From: Lysobacter enzymogenes
Lineage (GTDB): Bacteria > Pseudomonadota > Gammaproteobacteria > Xanthomonadales > Xanthomonadaceae
Length of the DNA stretch: 64,000 nt
Reading direction: 5' to 3'
NCBI RefSeq assembly: GCF_900106525.1
Contig: NZ_FNOG01000002.1
Coordinates: forward strand, 597,563 to 661,562
Shown: one piece after another, positions 33,652 through 41,719 of the stretch
How positions within the stretch are numbered: the stretch's first letter is position 1
Layout of the letters: every line of letters starts with the position of its first letter
Program-made: the position numbers and the translations under genes
Notes under the pieces: generated by a model
Seen by the model: the letters and a program-made list of their open reading frames with translations, nothing else
The model's database searches: none
Told to the model about the DNA's origin: nothing

Positions 33652-35964
33652 TTACCAGCTCACCGCCACGCTGGCGCCGACGTTGCGGCCCGGCGCGGTG
33701 TAGCGGTCGAGGATGGCGCTGCTCGCGGTCAACGCGCCCGGAACGTCGCCGTTGTCCCAGTACTTCTTGTCGCCCAGGTTGAACACGCCGACGTTGAACT
33801 TGGCGCCCGGGGCGAAGTTCCAGTGCGCGAGCAGGTCGTACACGCCGTACCCCGGCGCGGCGAAACGGCCGGCCTCGGGCAGGTCGCTCTTGCGGCGGGC
33901 GAAACGGCCGGCCAGCTCCACGCCCCAGGTGTCGCGGTCGTAGGCGACGCCGACGGTGGCGGTCAGCGGCGCGATCGATTCCAGCGGACGGTCGTCGGTC
34001 TTGTCCTCGCCCTTGCTGTAGGCGGCGGCGAAGCGGCTCGACCAGCCGGCCAGCGACGGATACAGCTCGCCGAAGTCCACGCCGCCGCGCAGCTCGACGC
34101 CGCGGATGCGCGCCTTTTCGACGTTCTGCGACTGGAACACGATCAACGGCGACTGCGGCGGCGCGCTGACCTGGCGGTTGGACTCGATGAAGTCCTTGTA
34201 GTCGTTGTAATAGCCCGACAGCTGCGCATACACCGCCTTGCCGCTGTAGCGCAGGCCCAGCTCGTAGCCGTTGCTGGTTTCCGGCTTGAGGTTCGGGTTC
34301 GGAATCGCGGTGTAGCCGAACTGCAGGTTGGTGAAGCCGAGATTGACGTCGCTGTAGGGCGGCGCGCGGAAGCCGCGCTGGTAGCCGCCGTACAGCGACC
34401 AGTCCTGGGCGAAGTGCCAGACCGCGCCGAGCTTGGGCGAGACGCTGGTCTTGGTCAGGTCGCTGATCTTCACCCCCGGGTTGTCGCCGTTCCAGATCGC
34501 ATCGCTCTGCGGCTTGAGCTCGTAACGGTCCACGCGCACCGCCGGCACCAGCCGGAACGCGCCGTCGGCGAAGCGGATCTCGTCCTGCACGAACACGCCG
34601 GCGTTGCGGGTCTTGCTGATCGGGAAATCGCGCACCGGGAACGCATCGGGCGAAATGGTGCTGCTGATCGCGCCGGTGGTCAGGTTGACCGAGCGGCCGT
34701 CGCGCTTCTGGCGGAATTCGGTCTGCTCGTATTCGAAGCCGTAGGTCAGCGTGTGCTCGACCGAGCCGGTGGCGAAGTCCTTGTGCGCGGTGGCTTCGGC
34801 GCCGTAGACGCGCTGGTCGAAGTTGAACTCGCGCAGGCGTAGGGTCGGGCTGGTGTCGCGGCCGCCGACGACGCTGGCGCGTTGCTCGCGGGTACGCTGG
34901 GTGGTCTCGCTGTCCTGACGATAGACCTGCCAGTTGAGCGAATCGGCCAGCACGCTGTCGAGCGAGTCGATCTCGTGGGCGAACGCCACCCGGGCGCGGG
35001 TCTGGTGGTCGTTGCCGTACATCGACAGCACCCGCGTGCGCGGCGCGGTCGGCGGCAGGCCCGGGGTCAGCGCGCTCAGGCCCAGGGCGCTGAACACGTC
35101 GGTCTTGGTGCGGTCTTCGCTGCCTTCCACGGTCAGGCGGAGGCGCTGGTTCTCGCTCGGCGCGAACACCAGCTTGCTCAGCAGGCTGCGGCCTTCGAAG
35201 CTCTGCGGATTGGCGCGAGTGCGGCGGCTGTCGTGGGCGTCGTTGTCGCCCTGGTTCTCGGTCTCCTTGCCCTGGTGGTGGTTGACCACGACCAGGCCGG
35301 ACCAGCGCTCGCCGGCGAAGGCGGCGGTGGCGCTGCCGTAGATGCCTTCGTTCTGGCTCTCGGCGCCGAGCTTGAGGCCGAAGTAGGACTTGGCGCCGTC
35401 CTTGAGGTAATCCGCGGGATCCTTGGTCACGAACGAAACCACGCCGCCGAGCGCGTCGGAGCCGTGCAGCGCGCTGGACGGGCCGCGCACGACCTCGACT
35501 TCCTTGACCGTGTCCAGGTCGACGAAGTTGCGCCCGGCGTTGGAGAAGCTGCCGATGGAGAAGCCGTCGGATACCGAGATGCCGTCGATCAGCACGCGCA
35601 CGCGGTTGCCGCCGAGGCCGCGGATGCGGATGTCGCCCAGGCCGAAGCGCTCGCGGTTGCCGCCCACGTCAATGCCCGGCTCGTAGCGGAACAGGTCGCG
35701 GATGTTGCGGGTCAGCTCGTTGTCCATGCGCTCGCGGTCGATCGCGCTGACCGTGGCGGGCACGTCCTGCACGGCGCGCTCGGTGCGGGTGGCGCTGACC
35801 ACCACGCGATTGAGTTCGTTGACCTCGCCGCTGGCGTCGGGCGCGTCGGCGGCGTGCGCGGCCGGCAACGCCAGCAACAGAGCCAGGGCCAGCGCGGAGC
35901 GCGCGGGAAGGACGGACGGAAAAACAGGGCGCGCGGACGCAGCCGGGGTATGGACGCGGGACAT
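33652..35964 (-). CDS. TonB-dependent heme/hemoglobin receptor
   Basis: A 770-residue outer-membrane receptor: signal peptide (SALALALLLALPAAHAAD), TonB box (LNRVVVSATRTE), plug domain (RYEPGIDVGGNRERFGLGDI, VEVVRGPSSALHGSDALGGV) and a 22-strand barrel ending in aromatic W. The FRAP motif (YQRGFRAPPYSDVNL) followed by NPNLKPETSNGYELG is the hallmark of heme and hemoglobin receptors (HmuR/HemR type). The ATG at 35964 is chosen because it begins the signal peptide. It belongs to the Fur-regulated hemP operon and is followed at three bases by the next gene. Confidence 0.93.
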   Translation of the reverse strand: MSRVHTPAASARPVFPSVLPARSALALALLLALPAAHAADAPDASGEVNELNRVVVSATRTERAVQDVPATVSAIDRERMDNELTRNIRDLFRYEPGIDVGGNRERFGLGDIRIRGLGGNRVRVLIDGISVSDGFSIGSFSNAGRNFVDLDTVKEVEVVRGPSSALHGSDALGGVVSFVTKDPADYLKDGAKSYFGLKLGAESQNEGIYGSATAAFAGERWSGLVVVNHHQGKETENQGDNDAHDSRRTRANPQSFEGRSLLSKLVFAPSENQRLRLTVEGSEDRTKTDVFSALGLSALTPGLPPTAPRTRVLSMYGNDHQTRARVAFAHEIDSLDSVLADSLNWQVYRQDSETTQRTREQRASVVGGRDTSPTLRLREFNFDQRVYGAEATAHKDFATGSVEHTLTYGFEYEQTEFRQKRDGRSVNLTTGAISSTISPDAFPVRDFPISKTRNAGVFVQDEIRFADGAFRLVPAVRVDRYELKPQSDAIWNGDNPGVKISDLTKTSVSPKLGAVWHFAQDWSLYGGYQRGFRAPPYSDVNLGFTNLQFGYTAIPNPNLKPETSNGYELGLRYSGKAVYAQLSGYYNDYKDFIESNRQVSAPPQSPLIVFQSQNVEKARIRGVELRGGVDFGELYPSLAGWSSRFAAAYSKGEDKTDDRPLESIAPLTATVGVAYDRDTWGVELAGRFARRKSDLPEAGRFAAPGYGVYDLLAHWNFAPGAKFNVGVFNLGDKKYWDNGDVPGALTASSAILDRYTAPGRNVGASVAVSW

Positions 35965-36394
35965 TCTTCGACTCGGTTGGATGAACAGTGGAACCGAGGC
36001 GAGCTGGCATCCGGAGAGAGGCGGGGCTGGCAGCCTGGGAGAGAGGTGCTGGCAAGTCGGCGGACCGACGCACCGCACCGCGCCCGGGGGTGGGCGCGGT
36101 GCGGGTGGTGCTTGCGGTGGCGCGGCTGCGGCGGCGGGCTCGGCAACGCGGTTGGGATTCGGGCGGCGGGACGTTGGGCGTCCTGTGCCTGGAGAATCTG
36201 GGCCGACGTGGGAGGGGATGTTGCTGAGCGGGCTGGGCTGGAGGCGCGCCTTGCGCGGGGTTGCTTGGACGGGATCGAGTGCGGACTGGATTCGGGCGTC
36301 GGGGCGGTTGCTTTGCCTCAGCGCTGAGGAATCCGGACCGGTGCGGCGTGGATGTTGCTGAGCGGGCTTGGGTGGAAGCGCGCCGTACGCGGGG
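35965..36394. other. 430-bp leader between hemP and the heme receptor
   Basis: No gene. The stretch is mostly an imperfect tandem duplication (see 36155-36405). It probably forms part of the hemP-receptor transcript, or holds a second promoter for the receptor that I cannot identify. Confidence 0.5.
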
Positions 36395-36405
36395 TTACTT
36401 GGTGA
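36155..36405. repeat. Imperfect 133-bp tandem duplication next to hemP
   Basis: GGATTCGGGCG at 36155 and 36288, and GGATGTTGCTGAGCGGGCT at 36216 and 36350, mark two diverged copies about 133 bases apart. The second copy includes the last codons of hemP (complement of GCGGGGTTACTTGGT), so the first looks like a decayed duplicate of the hemP 3' end. Confidence 0.75.
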
Positions 36406-36637
36406 GGATCAGCTTGTCGTTGCGGGTATGGCGCAGGCGATAGACCTCGCCGCCGTGGCGGATCAGGACTTCGCGGGCGCCGCGCAGCAGGGCGGCGCTC
36501 TCGACCAGTCCGCCCTGGGCGGCGGCGACCACCGCCGCGGCGGCGGCCGGCGCGACCGCGGCGACCGGCGGGGCGACCGCGGCCAGGGAACGATCAGTAC
36601 GGGGCTTCAGCTGCAGCACGGGGTTGCGCAGAGACAT
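36395..36637 (-). CDS. hemP: Hemin uptake protein HemP
   Basis: An 80-residue protein whose C-terminal 35 residues carry the complete HemP signature: SAALLRGAREVLIRHGGEVY then RLRHTRNDKLILTK. The N-terminal half is an Ala/Pro/Val-rich spacer, longer than in most family members. HemP is a small protein required for efficient heme use; in Burkholderia it acts as an activator of heme genes. The ATG at 36637 lies about 28 bases after the predicted transcription start, under a Fur box. It heads the heme operon. Confidence 0.92.
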   Translation of the reverse strand: MSLRNPVLQLKPRTDRSLAAVAPPVAAVAPAAAAAVVAAAQGGLVESAALLRGAREVLIRHGGEVYRLRHTRNDKLILTK

Positions 36638-36670
36638 GGCGGTGACTCGTTCGGGGGTGGGCTCCCGAAT

Positions 36671-36699
36671 GATGATAATGATTCTCATTTGCCAGTCAA
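36671..36699 (-). promoter_or_regulatory. Fur box overlapping the hemP promoter
   Basis: GATGATAATGATTCTCATTT (36671-36690) matches the Fur consensus closely. On the minus strand a TTGACT -35 (36694-36699), 16-base spacer and TATCAT -10 (36672-36677) enclose it, so iron-bound Fur would block polymerase. Confidence 0.88.
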
Positions 36700-36763
36700 C
36701 ACGCGATTGCGTGAATCTGCGAGCCCGGTCAAACCGTCCGTCGGCGGGACGGTCCCGGAGCAC

Positions 36764-36928
36764 CCTGTAGGAGCGGCGCAGGCCGCGACCGCGCCGCCCC
36801 GACTACGGCGCCCCGCCCTACGCCGACGTTCATGCCAGACGCCCACGCCGTAGGGCCAGCGCCGGCATCGCAGCCGCGCCGTGGTTCGGATTGCCGCGGT
36901 CGCGGCTCGCGCCGCTCCTACAAGGGGC
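36764..36928. repeat. REP-like repeat pair, family A
   Basis: Inverted copies at 36764-36795 and 36891-36928 with the GTAGGAGCGGCGC core, about 95 bases apart, between hemP and the aldo/keto reductase gene. Confidence 0.85.
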
Positions 36929-36942
36929 GGTCGCCTCTGCGA

Positions 36943-37908
36943 TCAGGCCGTGGCGGCTTCCACCCGCTGCCAGGCGGTGTCGTCCAACTGCAGCTCCAGC
37001 GCCTGCAGGTTCTGCAGCAACTGCTCGACCCGGCTGGCGCCGAGGATCGCCGTGGACACATGCGGATTGCGCAGACACCAGGCGATCGCCAGCGACGCCG
37101 GCGCCACGCCCAGTTCGTCGGCCAGGGCGACGAACGCCGCGACCCGTTCGAGCCGGCGCTGGCCGGATTCGCCGACCGCGATCCGCCGCAGCCATTCCTT
37201 GTCGGTATGGCCGAGCCGGCTCTCGCCTTCGAAACCGCCGCGGTACTTGCCGGTCAACAGGCCCGAAGCCAGCGGCGACCAGATCGTCGTGCCCAGGCCC
37301 AGCTCGGCGTACAGCGGCGCGTATTCCAGTTCGACCCGCTCGCGATGCAGCAGGTTGTACTGCGGCTGTTCCATCGTCGGCGCGTGCAGGTGATGGGCGC
37401 GGGCGATCTTGTGCGCCTCGCGGATCAGCGCCGCCGGCCATTCGGAGGTACCCCAGTACAAGACCTTGCCCTGGCGGATCAGCGCGTCCATCGCCCACAC
37501 GGTTTCTTCCACCGGCACATCCGGGTCGGGGCGATGGCAGAAATACAGGTCCAGGTGCTCGACCTGCAGCCGCCGCAACGCGGCGTGGCAGGCTTCGGTG
37601 ACGTGCTTGCGCGACAGGCCGCGCTGGGTCGGCAACGGCTCGGCTTGCGCGCCGAAGAACACCTTGCTCGACACGCAGTAGCCATCGCGCGGCAGGCCCA
37701 GCTCGGCGAGCGCCACGCCCATCACCCGCTCGGCTTCGCCGTTGGCGTAGCCCTCGGCGTTGTCGAAGAAATTGATCCCGTGGTCCCAGGCTGCGGCGAT
37801 CAAGTCGCGCGCGGTGTCGCGGCCGATCTGCGCGCCGAAGGTGACCCAGGCGCCGAACGACAGCGCCGACACCTTCAGCCCGGACGAACCCAGTCGACGG
37901 TATTGCAT
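36943..37908 (-). CDS. Aldo/keto reductase (KCNAB/YghZ-like)
   Basis: A 321-residue NADPH-dependent reductase of the TIM-barrel AKR superfamily, closest in feel to the potassium-channel beta-subunit/YghZ group (MQYRRLGSSGLKVSALSFG). The catalytic tetrad is visible: D and Y in NFFDNAEGYANGEAE, K in CVSSKVFFG and H in DLYFCHRPDPDVP. The C-terminal STAILGASRVEQLLQNLQAL binds cofactor. The ATG at 37908 gives the canonical start. Substrates are probably small aldehydes such as methylglyoxal, as for YghZ. It is a single gene, divergent from the Sel1-like gene. Confidence 0.93.
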   Translation of the reverse strand: MQYRRLGSSGLKVSALSFGAWVTFGAQIGRDTARDLIAAAWDHGINFFDNAEGYANGEAERVMGVALAELGLPRDGYCVSSKVFFGAQAEPLPTQRGLSRKHVTEACHAALRRLQVEHLDLYFCHRPDPDVPVEETVWAMDALIRQGKVLYWGTSEWPAALIREAHKIARAHHLHAPTMEQPQYNLLHRERVELEYAPLYAELGLGTTIWSPLASGLLTGKYRGGFEGESRLGHTDKEWLRRIAVGESGQRRLERVAAFVALADELGVAPASLAIAWCLRNPHVSTAILGASRVEQLLQNLQALELQLDDTAWQRVEAATA

Positions 37909-37985
37909 AGCACGGCTCCGAATCGGATGGACGATTGCGGGCATGCTACGCCGGTGTACGCATCGAGACAGGACGGCAGCGGACG

Positions 37986-38915
37986 ATGAAGGCCGGCATC
38001 CGGGTTTGGCTCGCAGCGGCGATCGCGCTCGCGATCGCACTGCTGGTCTGGCAGCAATGGCACGGACGCGACGCGGCGCCCGTGGTGGCGGCGACGCCCG
38101 CGCCCGAAGCGGCGCCGGCTCCGGCGCCCGCCGTCGTTGCAGCGCCTGCGCCGGCACCGCAACCGGCGCAGGCCGACTACCGCCAGCGTCGCCAGGCCGA
38201 ACTGCGCCAGCGCGCCGAAGCCGGCGACAGCCGCGCCGCCTGCCAGCTAGGCGTCGAACTGCTGCGCTGCGCCGATACCTCCGCCGCGCAGCAGTTGCTC
38301 GCCTCCGCCGAACAAAACGCCAGCGCCTCGCTGGCGCCGGACCAGCGCGCCTACATGGCGCGGATGGAAGACCGCGCGCGGCGGATCATCGCCGAATGCC
38401 GCGATTCGCACAGCGACGCCTGGCGCCAGGGCAACCGCTACCTGCGCCAGGCCGCGCTGGCCGGCGAGCCCGAAGCGATGTACCGCTACGCGCGCGGCGA
38501 CTCGGTGCTGCTGGACTACTCCCACCTCAACACGCCCGAGTTCGACCGCTGGCGCGCCGAGGCCGGCGCGTTGCTGCAACTCTCGTTCGAAGCCGGCTAC
38601 GTGCCGGCGCTGTTCGATCTGATGATCGCGTACGGCGACGATTCCTCGCCGACCGCCGGCCTGATCGCCAACGACCCGACCAAGGCGCGGGCGATGCGGC
38701 TACTGGTGGCGCGGCTGACCGCCAAGCCCGCCGATCCGCCGGCTGCGCGCGACGTCGCGCTGGAGCCGGCGGCGGCGGCGTTGGCGGCGCAGTGGCAGCG
38801 CGATTACTTCGCCGCGGTGAAACCGCCGTTGCAGCGTCAGCCGCGGGTGATGCCGGCGAGTTTCGCGGCGTTGTATGGCGAGGAAGGCGGCGAGACGTCG
38901 GCGTGTTCGCAGTGA
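37986..38915 (+). CDS. Membrane-anchored helical-repeat (Sel1-like) protein
   Basis: A 309-residue protein with one N-terminal membrane helix (VWLAAAIALAIALLVWQQW), an Ala/Pro linker and an alpha-helical periplasmic part. Segments such as LRQRAEAGDSRAACQLGVEL and LRQAALAGEPEAMYRYARGD resemble Sel1/TPR-like helical pairs, which mediate protein contacts. No enzyme motif is seen. The ATG at 37986 follows GCAGCGGACG, a modest ribosome site. A function in envelope protein assembly is possible but not supported beyond the fold. Confidence 0.75.
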   Translation: MKAGIRVWLAAAIALAIALLVWQQWHGRDAAPVVAATPAPEAAPAPAPAVVAAPAPAPQPAQADYRQRRQAELRQRAEAGDSRAACQLGVELLRCADTSAAQQLLASAEQNASASLAPDQRAYMARMEDRARRIIAECRDSHSDAWRQGNRYLRQAALAGEPEAMYRYARGDSVLLDYSHLNTPEFDRWRAEAGALLQLSFEAGYVPALFDLMIAYGDDSSPTAGLIANDPTKARAMRLLVARLTAKPADPPAARDVALEPAAAALAAQWQRDYFAAVKPPLQRQPRVMPASFAALYGEEGGETSACSQ

Positions 38916-39072
38916 GTGCGGTGGTTGGGGCGGCGGATTCGACGTAGCGGTTGCGCTGCGCGGCATTGCCAGCCGTGAGCGATTCGGCCGGGTTGCGGTC
39001 GGTGTTGTTTTGTTCGTTGCCGTTCGCGGCGTCGGTTTGAAACGACGTTCGGAGCCTGCGCTGCAGTAAGAA

Positions 39073-39199
39073 GATGTCGTCGTGGTTGCGTTGTCGCGGT
39101 CGCGGCTCGCGCCGCTCCTACAGTCGCAAACGCAACCGGCCGGAGCCCCTTGTAGGAGCGGCGCGAGCCGCGACCGCGACAACGCAACTACGACGACAC
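39073..39199. repeat. REP-like inverted repeat with 50-bp arms, family A
   Basis: The arms 39073-39122 and 39150-39199 are near-perfect reverse complements, extending beyond the REP core (GTAGGAGCGGCGCGAGCCGC) into flanks with GTTGTCGCGG and CCGCGACAAC. This is the longest-armed simple family-A copy in the window. The spacer 38916-39072 shows nothing else. Confidence 0.88.
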
Positions 39200-39264
39200 C
39201 CGCGCGCGCCCCACGCCCGTCCCCACCACATTCAGCCACCCAACCGAGAAAGCCTCTCATTTGC

Positions 39265-39292
39265 TGCATCGCCCCAGCGATGTGGCTACAAT
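39265..39292 (+). promoter_or_regulatory. Probable promoter of mntX
   Basis: A TACAAT -10 box at 39287-39292 lies just upstream of the riboswitch; the -35 is weak (TGCATC, 16-base spacer). The same TACAATGC context precedes dusB and metK. Confidence 0.5.
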
Positions 39293-39304
39293 GCGCGCAC
39301 TTTC

Positions 39305-39500
39305 CTCCTCCGGGGAGTAGCCCACCCGCCGGCGTCAGCTCGCGGGGGCATGCGTCAACACACTTGGCCAGCAGGCCATGGCGTATGAGCGGCAGCCAGC
39401 GCGAGCGTCTTTCGACCTCGAGCCAGCGACCACGGGCAAGACCGAAGGCAGGCGTTGTGCGTACCCGGGTCGGGCCGCGCGGCGTTTGCCTTCGCGTCCA
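39305..39500 (+). promoter_or_regulatory. yybP-ykoY manganese riboswitch
   Basis: The leader starts with CTCCGGGGAGTAGCCC (39310-39325), the invariant L1 segment of yybP-ykoY RNAs, followed by the second conserved part ATGCGTCAACACACTTGGCC (39351-39370) that forms the Mn2+ site with L1. It lies directly before an mntX-type exporter, its usual target. Binding of Mn2+ would switch the exporter on. The 3' limit of the aptamer/expression platform is approximate. Confidence 0.85.
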
Positions 39501-39526
39501 CGCGAATGCCCGACCCTGGAGCTCTC

Positions 39527-40117
39527 ATGGATCTGTCCCACTTCCCGGCCTGGGTCGTCGCCTCCGCCGTTTCCACCGGTACCGTCGCGCTCGCCGAAAT
39601 CGGCGACAAAACGCAGCTGCTGGCCCTGTTGCTGGCCGCCCGCTTCCGCAAGCCGGTGCCGATCATCCTCGGCATCCTCGTCGCGACCCTGCTCAACCAC
39701 GCGCTGGCCGCCTGGTTCGGCACCCTGGTCGCGGCCTTCCTCAAGCCCGAAATCCTGCGCTGGGTGGTCGCCGCGAGCTTCCTGGCGGTGGCGCTGTGGA
39801 CGCTCAAGCCCGACAAGCTCGACGAGGGCGAGACCCAGTTCTCCGCGCGCGGCGCGTTCATCGCCACCACCATCGCGTTCTTCTTCGCCGAGATCGGCGA
39901 CAAGACCCAGGTCGCCACGGTGCTGCTGGCGACCCGCTACGAGCCGCTGTGGGCGGTGATCGTGGGCACCACCGTCGGCATGCTGCTGGCCAACGTGCCG
40001 GTGGCCCTGCTCGGCGCCCGCTTCGCCGACCGCCTGCCGCTCAAGGCCGCGCGCCTGGTCGCCGCCGCGGTGTTCGCCGCGCTGGCCTTGTGGGTGGCGA
40101 TCCGCGGCATCGGCTGA
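39527..40117 (+). CDS. mntX: Manganese exporter MntX (TMEM165/GDT1, UPF0016 family)
   Basis: A 196-residue, six-helix inner-membrane protein built from two homologous halves, each with the family signature ExGDKT: E24-IGDKT-29 and E122-IGDKT-127. These acidic residues line the ion path for Mn2+ (or Ca2+) exchange with protons. The GGAG six bases before the ATG at 39527 fixes the start. Control by the yybP-ykoY riboswitch in the leader strongly supports Mn2+ as substrate. No operon partner; the next gene starts 126 bases downstream. Confidence 0.93.
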   Translation: MDLSHFPAWVVASAVSTGTVALAEIGDKTQLLALLLAARFRKPVPIILGILVATLLNHALAAWFGTLVAAFLKPEILRWVVAASFLAVALWTLKPDKLDEGETQFSARGAFIATTIAFFFAEIGDKTQVATVLLATRYEPLWAVIVGTTVGMLLANVPVALLGARFADRLPLKAARLVAAAVFAALALWVAIRGIG

Positions 40118-40243
40118 GCATGGCCGCGCTGCCGCCGCGGCCGGTCCGCGGCGGTGCGGGCGGCGAACCGCGCCTTCCCTGACACGGTGTCAGGCCCTGC
40201 TCGCGCTATGCTCGCGCGGGGCCGAGGCGACGGAAGGACGGGG

Positions 40244-41383
40244 ATGTACCAGGGCGTAGGCGGGCGGATGCGCAGCGTGTTGGTCGCGCTGCTGTCGCGC
40301 CCGGACGAAATCATGCTCGAGATCGGCGCCGGCGGCGAACTGCTGGTGGCGCGGCTGCGCGCGGTGCTGGCGGCGATGCTGCTGCTGTTGCCGCTGTTCA
40401 ACGCGCTCGGCGGCGGCAGCGTCAAGGAAACCCTGATCGGCCTGGGCGGCGCGGTCTTCGTCAATGTGTTCTCGCAACTGTGGCTGGGGCTGGCGCGACG
40501 CCAGCGCCGCTACCGCTGGCTGCCGTTCTGCACCGCCGCCTTCGACGTCACCGCCACCACCGCGGTGCTGGCGATGCTGGCCGTGCAGCACCTGCCGGCC
40601 GGGCTCAACAGCCTGATCGTGTGGTGCGGCTATCTGCTCGCGATCTTGATGACCGCGCTGCGCAGCGACGGCCGCGTGACCTTGTTCGCCGGGGTGCTGG
40701 CGCTGCTGCAGTACGGCCTGCTGGTGCTGTGGGTGTTTGCCTCGTCCGGTTCGCCCGAAGACCTGATGTCCAGCGATTACGGCGCGGTCACCGTCGGCAG
40801 CCAGACCCAGCGCCTGGTGCTGCTGGCGATGATGACCCTGGCCACCTCGATGGTGGTGTACCGGATGCAGCGGCTGATCGAGATGTCCGGCACCGACGGC
40901 CTGACCCGGCTGCCGAACCGGACCTGGCTGACCCACCGCATCCCGCGCCTGTTCGACGCGGTGCGCCGCGACGGCGGCAGCTTGACCCTGGCGCTGATCG
41001 ACCTGGACCACTTCAAGCGCATCAACGACGACTACGGCCACCGCCTCGGCGACCGCAGCCTGCGCCATCTGGTGGCGGTGCTGCGCGAGCAGGCCGAGCC
41101 CAGCGAATGGCTGGTGCGATTGAGCGGCGGCGAGTTCCTGTTGGTGATGCGCAAGCCGCTGGGCACCGCGTTCGAGGAAGTCGACGCGATCCGCCGCACC
41201 GTCGCCGAGCGCCCGTTCGAGCCCGGCCGCGGCGCCGAGCCGCTGTGGCTGAGCTTCAGCGCGGGGTTGGTGACCTTTCCGCAGGAAGGCGGCGACCTGT
41301 CGCGGCTGCTGCGCCGCGCCGACCTGCGCCTGCAACGGGCCAAGCAATCCGGCCGCAACCGGGTGGTGGCGCGCGATCTTTGA
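40244..41383 (+). CDS. Membrane GGDEF-domain protein with degenerate active site
   Basis: A 379-residue protein with six or so N-terminal helices (residues 35-205) and a C-terminal GGDEF domain (about 212-379). The domain start (MSGTDGLTRLPNRTWL) and the metal-binding aspartate block (LALIDLDHFKRINDDYG) are intact, but the signature loop reads VRLSGGEFLLV: S294-G-G-E-F instead of G-G-D/E-E-F, so the third, metal-binding acidic position is Gly296. Diguanylate cyclase activity is therefore doubtful. No RxxD inhibitory site is visible before the loop. It may act as a c-di-GMP or GTP sensor. The ATG at 40244 has a GGAAGGA site. Confidence 0.88.
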   Translation: MYQGVGGRMRSVLVALLSRPDEIMLEIGAGGELLVARLRAVLAAMLLLLPLFNALGGGSVKETLIGLGGAVFVNVFSQLWLGLARRQRRYRWLPFCTAAFDVTATTAVLAMLAVQHLPAGLNSLIVWCGYLLAILMTALRSDGRVTLFAGVLALLQYGLLVLWVFASSGSPEDLMSSDYGAVTVGSQTQRLVLLAMMTLATSMVVYRMQRLIEMSGTDGLTRLPNRTWLTHRIPRLFDAVRRDGGSLTLALIDLDHFKRINDDYGHRLGDRSLRHLVAVLREQAEPSEWLVRLSGGEFLLVMRKPLGTAFEEVDAIRRTVAERPFEPGRGAEPLWLSFSAGLVTFPQEGGDLSRLLRRADLRLQRAKQSGRNRVVARDL

Positions 41384-41719
41384 CCGGCGCGCGGGCCGGC
41401 TGAACGATTTGGCCGGATTGTGTCGGGTGCGGCCCGCTTCGGTTCGACGCCGCTTTAGCCGGCGCAAACGCAGCTGCGAGCACGCTGCGGCGCGGTTTTC
41501 GCCGTATTGCGGCGCGGCCGCGGGTCGCGGCGCCATGGCGCCGGCCAGGAGGTTTCTGCCCTGCCCCGCCCCAGCGGCCCGCCGGCCCGCTAAAATCGGC
41601 GGTTTTCGCGTCCTGCGCTGCGCCGCGGCTTGCTGCTGACGCCCGCTGCCACTAGGCTGCGCCGACTAACTATTAGACGTCCAAACGCCGCCGGGGCTCC
41701 GGCGCCCGGGGAGAGTGGA
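41384..41719. other. Spacer and likely promoter before the nucleoside transporter
   Basis: A 336-bp region with no gene. TAAAAT at 41591-41596 could be a -10 box, giving a leader of about 120 bases; a short AT-rich stretch CTAACTATTAGACG lies near 41666-41679 and is partly palindromic (CTAACTATTAG). Confidence 0.35.

Noticed and set aside
36638-36763. Longer N terminus for HemP
   Set aside because: The extension would include the Fur box and promoter, so the ATG at 36637 is used.
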